Assembly (NCBI GenBank): GCA_023459215.1 | Contig: JAEWVF010000018.1 | Location: 1-64,000 of the forward strand | Reading direction: 5' to 3' | DNA from: Chloroflexota bacterium | Lineage (GTDB): Bacteria; Chloroflexota; Anaerolineae; Anaerolineales; Villigracilaceae | Length of the DNA stretch: 64,000 bases | In this document: one piece after another, positions 49,300 to 57,516 of the stretch | How the letters are laid out: each line of letters starts with the position of its first letter | Numbering within the stretch: the first letter of the stretch is position 1 | Notes under the pieces: generated by a model | What the model was told of the DNA's origin: nothing | Database searches by the model: none | The model's input: the letters and a program-made list of their open reading frames with translations, nothing else | Program-made: the position numbers and the translations under genes

Positions 49300-49872
49300 T
49301 TAATCTTCAAATTCGATTTTGCCGTTATCGAGCGAACTGATTTTCGCCAGCGACTCGACCTGTACGCCCAGTCCCGCCAGCGCATCGCGGCCGCCTTCGA
49401 AGGTTTTTTCGATCAGCGCGCCTACACCGACAATTTCGGCTCCGGCGGTTTGGGCCAGGCGCACCAGGCCGAGGATGGTGGCGCCGGTGGCCAGGAAATC
49501 GTCGATAATCAGGACGCGCTCGCCGTGCGGCAGGTGTTCGGGCGAGATGATCAGTTCGACCATGCGGCCCTTTGTATGTGAGGGAGCCAGGGTCAGGTAG
49601 ACCTGGTCGGGCATGGTCACGGGTTTGGTTTTGCGCGCATAAACCACCGGCAGACCGAGGTGGATGGCGGTGGTCAAGGCCGGGGCGATGCCGGAAATTT
49701 CGGCGGTCAGGATTTTGGTGGCCTGGACATTCTTGAACAGGCGCGCAAATTCTTTGCCGCACAAATCCATCAGCCCGGCGTCGACCTGGTGGTTGACGAA
49801 ACCGTCCACTTTCAGGATGCCGTTGCCGAGGTTTTTGCCCTCGCGGGCGATTTTTTGCACAAGTTCTTTCAT
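49300..49872 (-). CDS. xpt: Xanthine phosphoribosyltransferase
   Basis: The product has 190 residues, matching Xpt length. MKELVQKIAREGKNLGNGILKVDGF and NHQVDAGLMDLCGKEFA are typical of Xpt. The PRPP-binding motif is VLIIDDFLATGAT. It salvages xanthine to XMP, which GuaA then converts to GMP. No purine riboswitch was found in the 160 bases upstream. CCAGGAGAAAT precedes the ATG. Confidence 0.95.
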   Translation of the reverse strand: MKELVQKIAREGKNLGNGILKVDGFVNHQVDAGLMDLCGKEFARLFKNVQATKILTAEISGIAPALTTAIHLGLPVVYARKTKPVTMPDQVYLTLAPSHTKGRMVELIISPEHLPHGERVLIIDDFLATGATILGLVRLAQTAGAEIVGVGALIEKTFEGGRDALAGLGVQVESLAKISSLDNGKIEFED

Positions 49873-50035
49873 GATTTCTCCTGGATAGCTGTCTATTCAA
49901 GATGATTTTACAGCGGTTATGGCGATTCCTCCAGATGCAGAATGTCTTTTTTGCCCGGTTTTTATCCTGCCGAAATGAAAATTTTCCGAGAGTTGAAAAA
50001 TGCCTCTTGCGGGTGTGTTAGAATCGCCATTTGTT

Positions 50036-50713
50036 ATGATGAGTGCGCAAACTGCTTCCCTTATCCTGGCTTCGAATTCCCCCCGACGGCGTGAACTGCT
50101 GGCGTTGGGCGGTTGGCTGTTTAATCTGGATGTGGCCAATATCAATGAAGATGTCCATCCGGGCGAGCAGCCGGCCGCGTATGTTGAGCGCCTGGCGATC
50201 GAGAAGGCCCAGGCGGTCCTGCCGCGCTCGCGCCCGGATCAGGTGCTGATTGGCTCGGACACAACTGTCGTCCTGGACAGCGAAATCCTGGGCAAACCCG
50301 CCGACGAGGCCGAGGCGCGTTCGATGTTGACCCGCCTGCGCGGACGGGAGCACCAGGTTTATACCGGTATTGCGGTGTTGCGCGTGGCCGACCAGGCCTT
50401 GTTCAGTGACGTTTGCCTGACCAATGTCCCGATGCGCAATTACAGCGATGCCGAGATGGAAGCATACATCCAGAGCGGCGATCCGCTCGACAAGGCCGGG
50501 GCCTATGGGATTCAGAGTCCCAACTTCCAACCGGTGATTAATATGCAGGGTTGTTACGCCAGTGTGATGGGCCTGCCGCTCTGCCATCTGACGGTGCTTC
50601 TGCGCCGCCTGGACATCTCCCCTCGGGCCGATGTGGCCCGTAACTGCCAGGCAACCTTGAATTATGCCTGTCCAATCTTCCATTCGATCTTGAAAAGTGA
50701 GCTTACAAAGTAG
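50036..50713 (+). CDS. maf: Maf-family nucleotide pyrophosphatase
   Basis: The product has 225 residues, from the first of two adjacent ATGs at 50036. Family motifs are LILASNSPRRRELLALGG, VLIGSDTTVVLD, RLRGREHQVYTGIAV and GDPLDKAGAYGIQ. It hydrolyses modified or canonical NTPs (dTTP/UTP type) and is linked to septum control. It starts a four-gene cluster with tight spacing (pbp 6 bases, rsgA 8 bases, holB overlap). Confidence 0.92.
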   Translation: MMSAQTASLILASNSPRRRELLALGGWLFNLDVANINEDVHPGEQPAAYVERLAIEKAQAVLPRSRPDQVLIGSDTTVVLDSEILGKPADEAEARSMLTRLRGREHQVYTGIAVLRVADQALFSDVCLTNVPMRNYSDAEMEAYIQSGDPLDKAGAYGIQSPNFQPVINMQGCYASVMGLPLCHLTVLLRRLDISPRADVARNCQATLNYACPIFHSILKSELTK

Positions 50714-50719
50714 GTAAAA

Positions 50720-52966
50720 ATGAAGCGAACCTTGATCTTTAATTTAATCATCATCCTGGGATTGCTGAGCGCCTGCACAGGCCCATCTGCAAATCCCGGG
50801 GAAGTCACAACAGAACCGACCAGCGGATTGCCAACCCCGGTGGTGCACGCAACCAGCGCCCCGGATACGCAAAGCGCCCTGCAAAATTTTGTCGCGGCCT
50901 GGCAGGCCGCTGATTATGCCGCGATGTATGCCATGATCAGCGAGGAAAGCCGCCAGGCGATTGGCGAAGAAGATTTCATCAAACGCTATCGCGATGCGAT
51001 GAACGAAATGGCCCTGGCCGAGATCAAGACCGAAGTTTTATCGACCACGCTCAACATGCAGAGCGCCCAGGCGAATGTGCGCGTAACCTATGTTAGCAAC
51101 CTGGTCGGCGAGATTGTGCGCGATATTCCGTTTAACTTCAAGTTGGTCGATGGGAACTGGAAAATCAGTTGGGAAGAAGGTTTGATTCTGCCCGAACTGC
51201 GCGGCGGCAACACCCTTTCGATGGATTATGAAACCCCGGCCCGCGGCAATATCTATGACCGCAACGGCAGCGCGCTGGTCGATGAGACCGAAGCGGTGGC
51301 ATTTTACGTTGTCCCTGGCGAACTCAATCCTGACCAGGAAGGCACCCTGCTCTACGAAGTGGCCAACCTGACCGGCCAATCGCAGGATGCGGTGCGCAGC
51401 CGCTATGCCTCGGCTGGCGCGGACTGGTGGGTGACCCTGGGCGAAGCCTCGCTCGAAGAACTTAACCGCCGTTATGGCGTCCTGGCCGGTTTGAGCGGTT
51501 TTCGTATGGTCGATTACACCTCGCGCTTCTATTTTACGAACGGGATTGGCGCGCATGTGGTCGGCTATGTCTCCGCGGTGCCTGCCGAGAGGCTGGATGA
51601 GTATCTGCGCGCCGGTTATGCCCGCAACTCGCTGATTGGCGGGTTTGGGATCGAGAAATGGGGTGAGCAATATCTGGCGGGCCGGGCTGGCGGCACCTTG
51701 TATGTGATCAGCCCGAGCGGCGGGGTGCTTTCCTTCCTGGGTAAGGCCAGCTCGCAGCCAGCCAGTTCCGTGCATCTGACGATTGACCGCAATCTGCAAC
51801 TCGGCACCGAGCGGGCGCTGGGCGATTTTGTCGGCGCGATTGTCGTCATGGAACGCGACACCGGGCGGGTGCTGGCGATGGCCTCCACGCCCGATTTCGA
51901 CCCCAACTTGTTCAACCCGAACAATCCCAACAGCCTGAATGGGCTGGGCGATGTGGTCAATGATCCCGACCAACCGCTGGTCAACCGCGCCACCCAGGGA
52001 CAGTATCCGCTTGGCTCGGTGTTCAAAATCATTACCATGGCGGCTGCGCTCGAGAGCGGCACTTACACGCCTGAGAACGAATATGAATGTGGTTACGAAT
52101 ATACCGAACTGGATGGGCGCACGCTCTATGACTGGACCTATGAACGCTTCCTGAAAGAATTCCAGGAGGACGGCGTGGGCGTCACCCAGCCCTCGGGTCG
52201 GTTGACCCTTTCGCAAGGGCTGATGCGTTCCTGCAACCCGTGGTTTTACCACATCGGCTTTGACCTGTATCGCCAGGGGCGCGTCACTGCCGTGGCCGAT
52301 ATGGCGCGCGGTTTTGGCCTGGGCAGCCCGACTGGCATCGATGTTATCGAAGAGCAGCCCGGCAACATTATCAACCCGCCCGAAATCACCGAAGCCGTTT
52401 TCCAGGCTATCGGCCAGGGCCAGTTGACCGTCACCCCGCTCCAGGTGGCAACGTTCATTGCCGCCCTCGGCAACGGCGGCACGCTTTATCGTCCGCAGTT
52501 GGTCGAAAAAGTGGTCGATGCCAATGGGGCCGAAACCACCTTCTTCAAGCCCGAAGCGCGCGGCACCCTGCCAATCAAACCCGAAACGCTCAAAGCCATC
52601 CAGGATGCCATGCGTTCGGTGATTGACAACCCGCGCGGCACGGCGGCCCATCGTTTCCGCAATGTCACCATCCCGGTTTATGCCAAGACCGGCACGGCCC
52701 AGACCGGCGGTGGTTTGCCGCATTCCTGGTTTGCCGGCTATACCGACGTGCCCGATGGGAGCCTGCCCGATATCGCCATTGCCGTCATCGTTGAGACCAA
52801 GGGTGAAGGCTCCGAGTATGCCGCGCCTATTTTCCGGCGTGTGCTTGAACTTTATTACAATAACTATAAACCGATCGCGCGTTATTGGTGGGAGGCTGAT
52901 ATTGGCATCCCCAAGACGCCGACCCCCTTTGGCGGCATCCCGACTGAAGAAGAAGGAAATGATTAG
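50720..52966 (+). CDS. Class B penicillin-binding protein with an NTF2-like (MecA-N-type) domain
   Basis: The product has 748 residues. Lipobox LLSACT near residue 18. An NTF2-like domain (about 52-155: QSALQNFVAAWQAADYAAMYAMIS) precedes the PBP dimerisation domain (about 170-330, ARGNIYDRNGSALVDE) and the transpeptidase. Active-site motifs: Ser in YPLGSVFKI (SxxK, about 433), SCN (about 503) and KTG in YAKTGTAQTGG (about 655). It cross-links peptidoglycan on the outer face. The NTF2-like domain is typical of the PBP2a/MecA and SpoVD-like branch, but that alone does not indicate beta-lactam resistance. Confidence 0.93.
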   Translation: MKRTLIFNLIIILGLLSACTGPSANPGEVTTEPTSGLPTPVVHATSAPDTQSALQNFVAAWQAADYAAMYAMISEESRQAIGEEDFIKRYRDAMNEMALAEIKTEVLSTTLNMQSAQANVRVTYVSNLVGEIVRDIPFNFKLVDGNWKISWEEGLILPELRGGNTLSMDYETPARGNIYDRNGSALVDETEAVAFYVVPGELNPDQEGTLLYEVANLTGQSQDAVRSRYASAGADWWVTLGEASLEELNRRYGVLAGLSGFRMVDYTSRFYFTNGIGAHVVGYVSAVPAERLDEYLRAGYARNSLIGGFGIEKWGEQYLAGRAGGTLYVISPSGGVLSFLGKASSQPASSVHLTIDRNLQLGTERALGDFVGAIVVMERDTGRVLAMASTPDFDPNLFNPNNPNSLNGLGDVVNDPDQPLVNRATQGQYPLGSVFKIITMAAALESGTYTPENEYECGYEYTELDGRTLYDWTYERFLKEFQEDGVGVTQPSGRLTLSQGLMRSCNPWFYHIGFDLYRQGRVTAVADMARGFGLGSPTGIDVIEEQPGNIINPPEITEAVFQAIGQGQLTVTPLQVATFIAALGNGGTLYRPQLVEKVVDANGAETTFFKPEARGTLPIKPETLKAIQDAMRSVIDNPRGTAAHRFRNVTIPVYAKTGTAQTGGGLPHSWFAGYTDVPDGSLPDIAIAVIVETKGEGSEYAAPIFRRVLELYYNNYKPIARYWWEADIGIPKTPTPFGGIPTEEEGND

Positions 52967-52974
52967 AGCGGATA

Positions 52975-53889
52975 ATGTCTGACCAGGGAACGCTCTCCGG
53001 CCTAATCATTCGCGCCCAATCGGGCTTTTTCAGCGTCCTGGGCGCGGATGCGGACTCAGCTGTAACCTGTCAACTGCGCGGACGGCTGAAACAAGGCCCT
53101 CGGCTGGGTGACATTGCCGCGGTCGGCGACTCGGTTCTGTTCAGTCTCCAGACAGACGGCAGCGGCGTGATCGAAGAGATTTTGCCGCGCAAAAGCGAGA
53201 TCGTGCGCCTCGATCCGCGCCCACAGGGAGAGTATTGCCAGATTCTGCTGGCCAATCCTGACCAGGCAGTTTTCGTGTTTGCCTGCGCCCATCCCGAACC
53301 CAAACTGCGCATGTTGGATCGCTTCCTGGTCATTGCCGAGAAGCAGAACGTCCCGGCAGTGATTGTCGCCAACAAGGTTGATTTGATTGGCATAGAAGCT
53401 GCCCGCCAGGTTTTCGGCGTTTACCCGCCCCTGGGTTATCGAGTGATTTACACCTCGGTTCAGCAAAACCTGGGCATCGACGAACTGCGCGAAACCCTGC
53501 ATAGAAAACTCTCGGCTCTGGCCGGGCCAAGCGGGGTCGGCAAATCGAGCCTGATGAATGTAGTCCAGCCGGGATTGGGAATTGCGGTCGGTGAGGTCAG
53601 CCTGGCGATGAACAAGGGCAAGCACACCACCAATTTTCGCCAGTTGCACCCGCTCGAGTTTGGCGGCTGGGTGGCTGATGCTCCCGGCTGGAAATCGCTG
53701 GCCCTATGGGATACCGAACCCGAAGAGATCGATGCCTATTTCCCCGAACTGCGCGACCTGGTTTCAGCCTGCAAATTCAGCAGTTGTTCGCATACCCACG
53801 AGCCGGGTTGTGCCGTCTTGACCGCCCTGCGCGAGGGACAGGTCAGCCCGGAACGCTATGAATCCTATCTGAGATTGAGGGAAGAATGA
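52975..53889 (+). CDS. rsgA: Ribosome small-subunit-dependent GTPase A
   Basis: The product has 304 residues. An OB-fold comes first (LRGRLKQGPRLGDIAAVGDSV). The GTPase is circularly permuted: G4 VANKVDLIG (about 132), then G1 GPSGVGKSSLMN (about 184), then G3 DAPGWK (about 234). The zinc knuckle CKFSSCSHTHEPGCAV closes the protein. It helps 30S maturation. It overlaps holB by 4 bases. Confidence 0.96.
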   Translation: MSDQGTLSGLIIRAQSGFFSVLGADADSAVTCQLRGRLKQGPRLGDIAAVGDSVLFSLQTDGSGVIEEILPRKSEIVRLDPRPQGEYCQILLANPDQAVFVFACAHPEPKLRMLDRFLVIAEKQNVPAVIVANKVDLIGIEAARQVFGVYPPLGYRVIYTSVQQNLGIDELRETLHRKLSALAGPSGVGKSSLMNVVQPGLGIAVGEVSLAMNKGKHTTNFRQLHPLEFGGWVADAPGWKSLALWDTEPEEIDAYFPELRDLVSACKFSSCSHTHEPGCAVLTALREGQVSPERYESYLRLREE

Positions 53890-54878
53890 ATCCCTGGGAT
53901 GTTTTCGGCCACGATTGGGCGGTTGAGATGCTGCATGGGCATGTTACCCAGGCAGCTTTGCGCCATGCCTACCTGATTACCGGCCCTTCCGGGGTGGGGC
54001 GGCGCACCCTGGCAATTCGCCTGGCGCAAGCGCTGTCCTGTCCATCGCCAAGTGCGCCGGGGGTTCCCTGTCGCGCTTGTCGGGCCTGCAAGCAGGTCGA
54101 TGCCGGGCAGAATATCGATTTGATGCTCGTCCAGGCCGAACACGAGGGCGGAACGCTCAAGGTTGAGCAGGTGCGCGAGGTGCAGAAATTCCTGTCGCTC
54201 AAGCCGTACCAGTCCGCCTATAAAATCGTCATTTTCCTGCGATTCCAGGAAGCCAACCCGAATGCAGCCAATGCCCTGCTCAAAACGCTCGAAGAAGCGC
54301 CCTCCTATGGACTGTTGCTGCTGACCGCCGATAACGCCGAGCAGCTCCTGCCAACGATTGTCTCGCGCTGCGAGATTCTGCGCCTGCGGCCGGTGTCGGT
54401 CGAGGCGGTTGAATCTTTCCTGGTTGCGCGCCAGATCGAACCCGAAAAGGCGCGCCTGCTGGCGCATCTGTCCGATGGCCGCCCCGGCTATGCCCTGCGC
54501 CTGGCGGGCGACGAGAAAACCCTCGATTTCCGCGCTGAAAAGCTGGACGACCTGCGGAATTTGCTGGCCGCCCCGCTGCGGGAGCGTTTTGCTTACGCGG
54601 AGAAAATCGCCAAGGATAAGGATGCACTGCGCCGTAGTCTGTTCCTGTGGCTCTCGTGGTGGCGGGATGTGCTGCTGCGCGCCGCCGGGGCCGGAACGAT
54701 CCTGACCAATATCGACCGCGCAGCCGAGCTTGAAGCGGTTGCCGCCCAACTCTCCCTGTCAGTTGCGCGCAAAACCACCCAGGCGCTCGAAGAGGCGATT
54801 GAAAAGCTGGAGAAGAACGTTAATGCCCGCCTGCTGGTCGAAGTTACCCTGATGGATTGGCCAACGGTCAGGACTTGA
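53886..54878 (+). CDS. holB: DNA polymerase III delta' subunit
   Basis: The product has 330 residues. The AAA+ fold begins MNPWDVFGHDWAVEMLHGHV. The P-loop-like GPSGVGRRTLAIRLAQAL has Arg in place of Lys, as expected for the non-hydrolysing delta'. The zinc module is CPSPSAPGVPCRACRACKQV. KTLEEAPSYGLLLLTA and PTIVSRCEILRLRP are the later delta' landmarks. Part of the clamp loader. A terminator follows. Confidence 0.93.
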   Translation: MNPWDVFGHDWAVEMLHGHVTQAALRHAYLITGPSGVGRRTLAIRLAQALSCPSPSAPGVPCRACRACKQVDAGQNIDLMLVQAEHEGGTLKVEQVREVQKFLSLKPYQSAYKIVIFLRFQEANPNAANALLKTLEEAPSYGLLLLTADNAEQLLPTIVSRCEILRLRPVSVEAVESFLVARQIEPEKARLLAHLSDGRPGYALRLAGDEKTLDFRAEKLDDLRNLLAAPLRERFAYAEKIAKDKDALRRSLFLWLSWWRDVLLRAAGAGTILTNIDRAAELEAVAAQLSLSVARKTTQALEEAIEKLEKNVNARLLVEVTLMDWPTVRT

Positions 54879-54900
54879 TTTTTAGATGCCGGAATCAGAA

Positions 54901-54933
54901 AAGCGCGCGGGCAATTCCTGCGCGCTTTTTTTG
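54901..54933 (+). terminator. Rho-independent terminator after holB
   Basis: AAAGCGCGCGGG (54901-54912) pairs with CCTGCGCGCTTT (54918-54929), 5-base loop, then a run of seven T (54927-54933). The A-run on the left lets it serve the convergent acyltransferase gene too. Confidence 0.85.
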
Positions 54934-54949
54934 TACCTTCTATTTCTGA

Positions 54950-55801
54950 TTACATTTGGTTTTGGATCAGGGATTGTATCTGTTCTAGAACATTTGCATG
55001 GATTTTCCCGCTGTCCATGCCGTCTGTTGCGATGGGCTGACCAAACTGCACCTTGACGCGCAGTGGTTTCTGGTTGAATTGGATGTGAGCCAGCAATTGC
55101 AAGGCTGCGCCCAGCTTTTCGCGCTCGAAGCGGGTTTTCTTGATGTGGGTGAGGGGATGTTTGACGGCTTTTTCCCACAGCACCCCGCTGACCAGGGTTG
55201 GAATGACCTTTGTTCCTGGCGCGAAGCGGGCCAACACCCCGGCGGAATCGCTCCATCCACTGAGGGCCTCGACCGCGCCGGGGTAAACGGCCGGGTCGGG
55301 GTCGATTTTGCCCGCCGGGAAGGTCAGCGCCGCGCCGCCCGCTTTCAGGTGGGCGGCAGTCGTTTTAACGGCGGCCATGCGCCGGGTCGGATCGTCGTTC
55401 AGAAAAATCAATTGCCGGCTGGTGTTGGTCAGGGCTTTGAGAAATGGCCGCTCGATGGCCAGAATCCGCAAATCCGCCCGCTGGATGGCCATAAAGAGCG
55501 CCAGGGTATCGATCATGCCGGGGTGGTTGGACAGGTAGAGCGTTGGCCCGTTTTGGGGCAGGCGTTCCGCGCCGAAAATTTGCAGGTCGCGGGCGAATTG
55601 TTTGAACAAGGTCTGCGCCGCGAGAGCCAGGCCGCACTGGCCGACATCGGCGTCGAAAGCGAGCATCTGGCGGGCGAATTTCTGTGCCGGGGCATGAAAA
55701 ATCCCCCGCACCAGTGCTGCCAGGCGGGGGGAATCTTGCCAGCCAAAAGAGCTGACCAGGTCGTCGAGGTTGATTGCCGTCAGGTTGGCCAGCGAATCCA
55801 T
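54950..55801 (-). CDS. PlsC-type 1-acyl-glycerol-3-phosphate acyltransferase-like protein
   Basis: The product has 283 residues. The catalytic HX4D is in LYLSNHPGMIDTLALF. The later substrate motif is LTFPAGKIDPD (FPAG in place of FPEG). A ~70-residue N-terminal helical extension is unusual for PlsC. The C-terminus has VKVQFGQPIATDGM. It should acylate lysophosphatidate or a related lipid. Eight bases downstream of the cyclase gene, same strand. Confidence 0.85.
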   Translation of the reverse strand: MDSLANLTAINLDDLVSSFGWQDSPRLAALVRGIFHAPAQKFARQMLAFDADVGQCGLALAAQTLFKQFARDLQIFGAERLPQNGPTLYLSNHPGMIDTLALFMAIQRADLRILAIERPFLKALTNTSRQLIFLNDDPTRRMAAVKTTAAHLKAGGAALTFPAGKIDPDPAVYPGAVEALSGWSDSAGVLARFAPGTKVIPTLVSGVLWEKAVKHPLTHIKKTRFEREKLGAALQLLAHIQFNQKPLRVKVQFGQPIATDGMDSGKIHANVLEQIQSLIQNQM

Positions 55802-55809
55802 GATTGGGT

Positions 55810-57516
55810 TTATTTCAGGCCGAGAATCTCATAGACCGGGATCGCCTCGCGTTTGCCTTTGACCATGATAGGTTCCATTGGGCGGGCCTCGACGAAGTTG
55901 CTGACGCGTTCGTAGGCGGCCTGGCTGATGACAATCTGGTTTTGAGCAGCGTTTTCCTGCAAGCGTTTGGCGGTGTTGACGCTGTCGCCAATGGCGGTGT
56001 AATCGAGGCGTTTTTCGGTGCCGATCAAGCCCAAGACCGCGTCGCCGTAGTGGATGCCGACCCCAAAGCCGAGGTGCGCTTCGGTTGGCAGGACTTCGTG
56101 CAGGGCGGCGATCCGCTCGCGTAGTTTGAGCGCGGCGCGCACCGCCCGCAGGGTATGGTCTTCCTGGGGAATTGGGGCATTGAACCAGGCCATGACGGCA
56201 TCGCCCAGGAATTTATCGATGGTGCCTTCTTCTTCGAGGACAACTTCGGCCCCGGCGGCCAGATAGCGGTTGAGCACCGAAACCAGTTGTTCCGGCGATT
56301 GGGTCTCGCTGTAGCTGGTGAAGCCGCGGATGTCGGCAAACAGGACGGTGATGTCGCTGCGTTTGCCGCCCAGCGCCAGGCTGTTGGGATCGAGCTGCTG
56401 GATGACGGCGGGCGAGACCATCCGCTCGAAAAGTTTGCGCTGCGCTTCGAGACGTTTGCGCTCGGTCAGGTCATCCAGCACGATTGCTACACCCTGGGTG
56501 GTCTGGTCGGCATCCTTGAGCGGGGACAGGTTCAAGCGCCAGTCAACCTGGCCGCGTTGGGGCAGGTGGTGGCTGAATTCCAGGTCAGTGATTTGGGTGT
56601 CCTGTGTACGGACACTGGTGATTTGCGACAGGATGTCGTTGGCTATCGAGGGCATAACGTCGGTGAGTTTGCGTCCGATAATATCGACTGTGCTTTGGCC
56701 GAGGATGTATTCGGCGGCATGGTTGCAGAGCGTGATCTGGTCCTCGACATCGGCGGTAATGACACCGCTGGCGATGGAAGCAAAGATGTTGTCCATCATG
56801 TTCTTGAGTTCGGTCACTTCGGCCAGGGTGCGGCGCAGCGAGGCGAACAAGCGTGCATTTTCGATGGCAATGGCGGCCTGGTTGGCAAAAACGCCCAACA
56901 GGTCGCGTTCCGATTCGTTGAAAATCCCCGAACGGATGCGGTTGTCGGCGTAGATAACGCCAATCATATCGTTCTTAACCTTGAGCGGCACACACAGGAT
57001 CGAGCGCAGGTTGAAGGCGATGATACTTTCCTGCCCGCCGAAGCGCGGGTCTTCCTGGGCGTTGGTGGTCAGCACCGCTTCGCCTGTTTCGATCACCCTT
57101 TGCATTACTGTTCGGCTGACGGCATGTTCCGATTCGTTGAGCGATTCTTGTTCCCAGTTGCGGGCGATGCGGCTGGTCATTTGTCCGCTGGCGTCGCGCA
57201 GCATCATGAATCCGCGTTCGGCCCCGGTCAGACGGATGATGTTGTCCATCACGAAGCGCAGCACATCGTCCAGGTCGAGCGAGGAGTTGATGACCTGGCT
57301 GATTTCAGTCAGGGCCAGCAGGTTGTTGCGCTCCTCGGCAAATGCGGCCACTTCCTGGGCCAGACGGTACAACCGGCTTTCCAACTGGGAGAGATTTTCC
57401 AGTGTATCGGGGTGCAGGCTGGCGCGAATCGGCAGGATGGAGGTGCGAATCTGCCCAGCCATCTGGCTCAAAGCCTTCATTTGCTGGTCGACTGGAAGGG
57501 ATGGACTTTCGCTCAT
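55810..57516 (-). CDS. Class III adenylate cyclase with GAF and PAS domains
   Basis: The product has 568 residues, cytoplasmic. A coiled N-terminus is followed by GAF (about 75-205, LDLDDVLRFVMDNIIRLTGAERGF), PAS (about 235-345, NIFASIASGVITADVEDQI) and the cyclase (about 375-565). The two metal Asp residues are in VLFADIRGF and DKFLGDAVMAWF, the adenine-selecting Lys and Thr in TIDKFLGD and LDYTAIGDS, and the transition-state Asn/Arg in SVNTAKRLQ. The set is complete, so it is probably active on ATP and tuned by a small ligand or redox through GAF/PAS. Overlaps the transglutaminase gene by 4 bases. Confidence 0.93.
   Translation of the reverse strand: MSESPSLPVDQQMKALSQMAGQIRTSILPIRASLHPDTLENLSQLESRLYRLAQEVAAFAEERNNLLALTEISQVINSSLDLDDVLRFVMDNIIRLTGAERGFMMLRDASGQMTSRIARNWEQESLNESEHAVSRTVMQRVIETGEAVLTTNAQEDPRFGGQESIIAFNLRSILCVPLKVKNDMIGVIYADNRIRSGIFNESERDLLGVFANQAAIAIENARLFASLRRTLAEVTELKNMMDNIFASIASGVITADVEDQITLCNHAAEYILGQSTVDIIGRKLTDVMPSIANDILSQITSVRTQDTQITDLEFSHHLPQRGQVDWRLNLSPLKDADQTTQGVAIVLDDLTERKRLEAQRKLFERMVSPAVIQQLDPNSLALGGKRSDITVLFADIRGFTSYSETQSPEQLVSVLNRYLAAGAEVVLEEEGTIDKFLGDAVMAWFNAPIPQEDHTLRAVRAALKLRERIAALHEVLPTEAHLGFGVGIHYGDAVLGLIGTEKRLDYTAIGDSVNTAKRLQENAAQNQIVISQAAYERVSNFVEARPMEPIMVKGKREAIPVYEILGLK

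Noticed and set aside
49873..50035. Possible purine riboswitch in front of xpt
   Set aside because: I could not find the conserved loop and junction bases of the purine aptamer or a terminator in this 160-base gap.
51038..52723. A 561-codon open frame antisense to the penicillin-binding protein gene
   Set aside because: The sense frame has all three penicillin-binding motifs in order. The antisense protein is rich in His/Arg/Gly as expected of a GC-rich shadow and has no ribosome-binding site.
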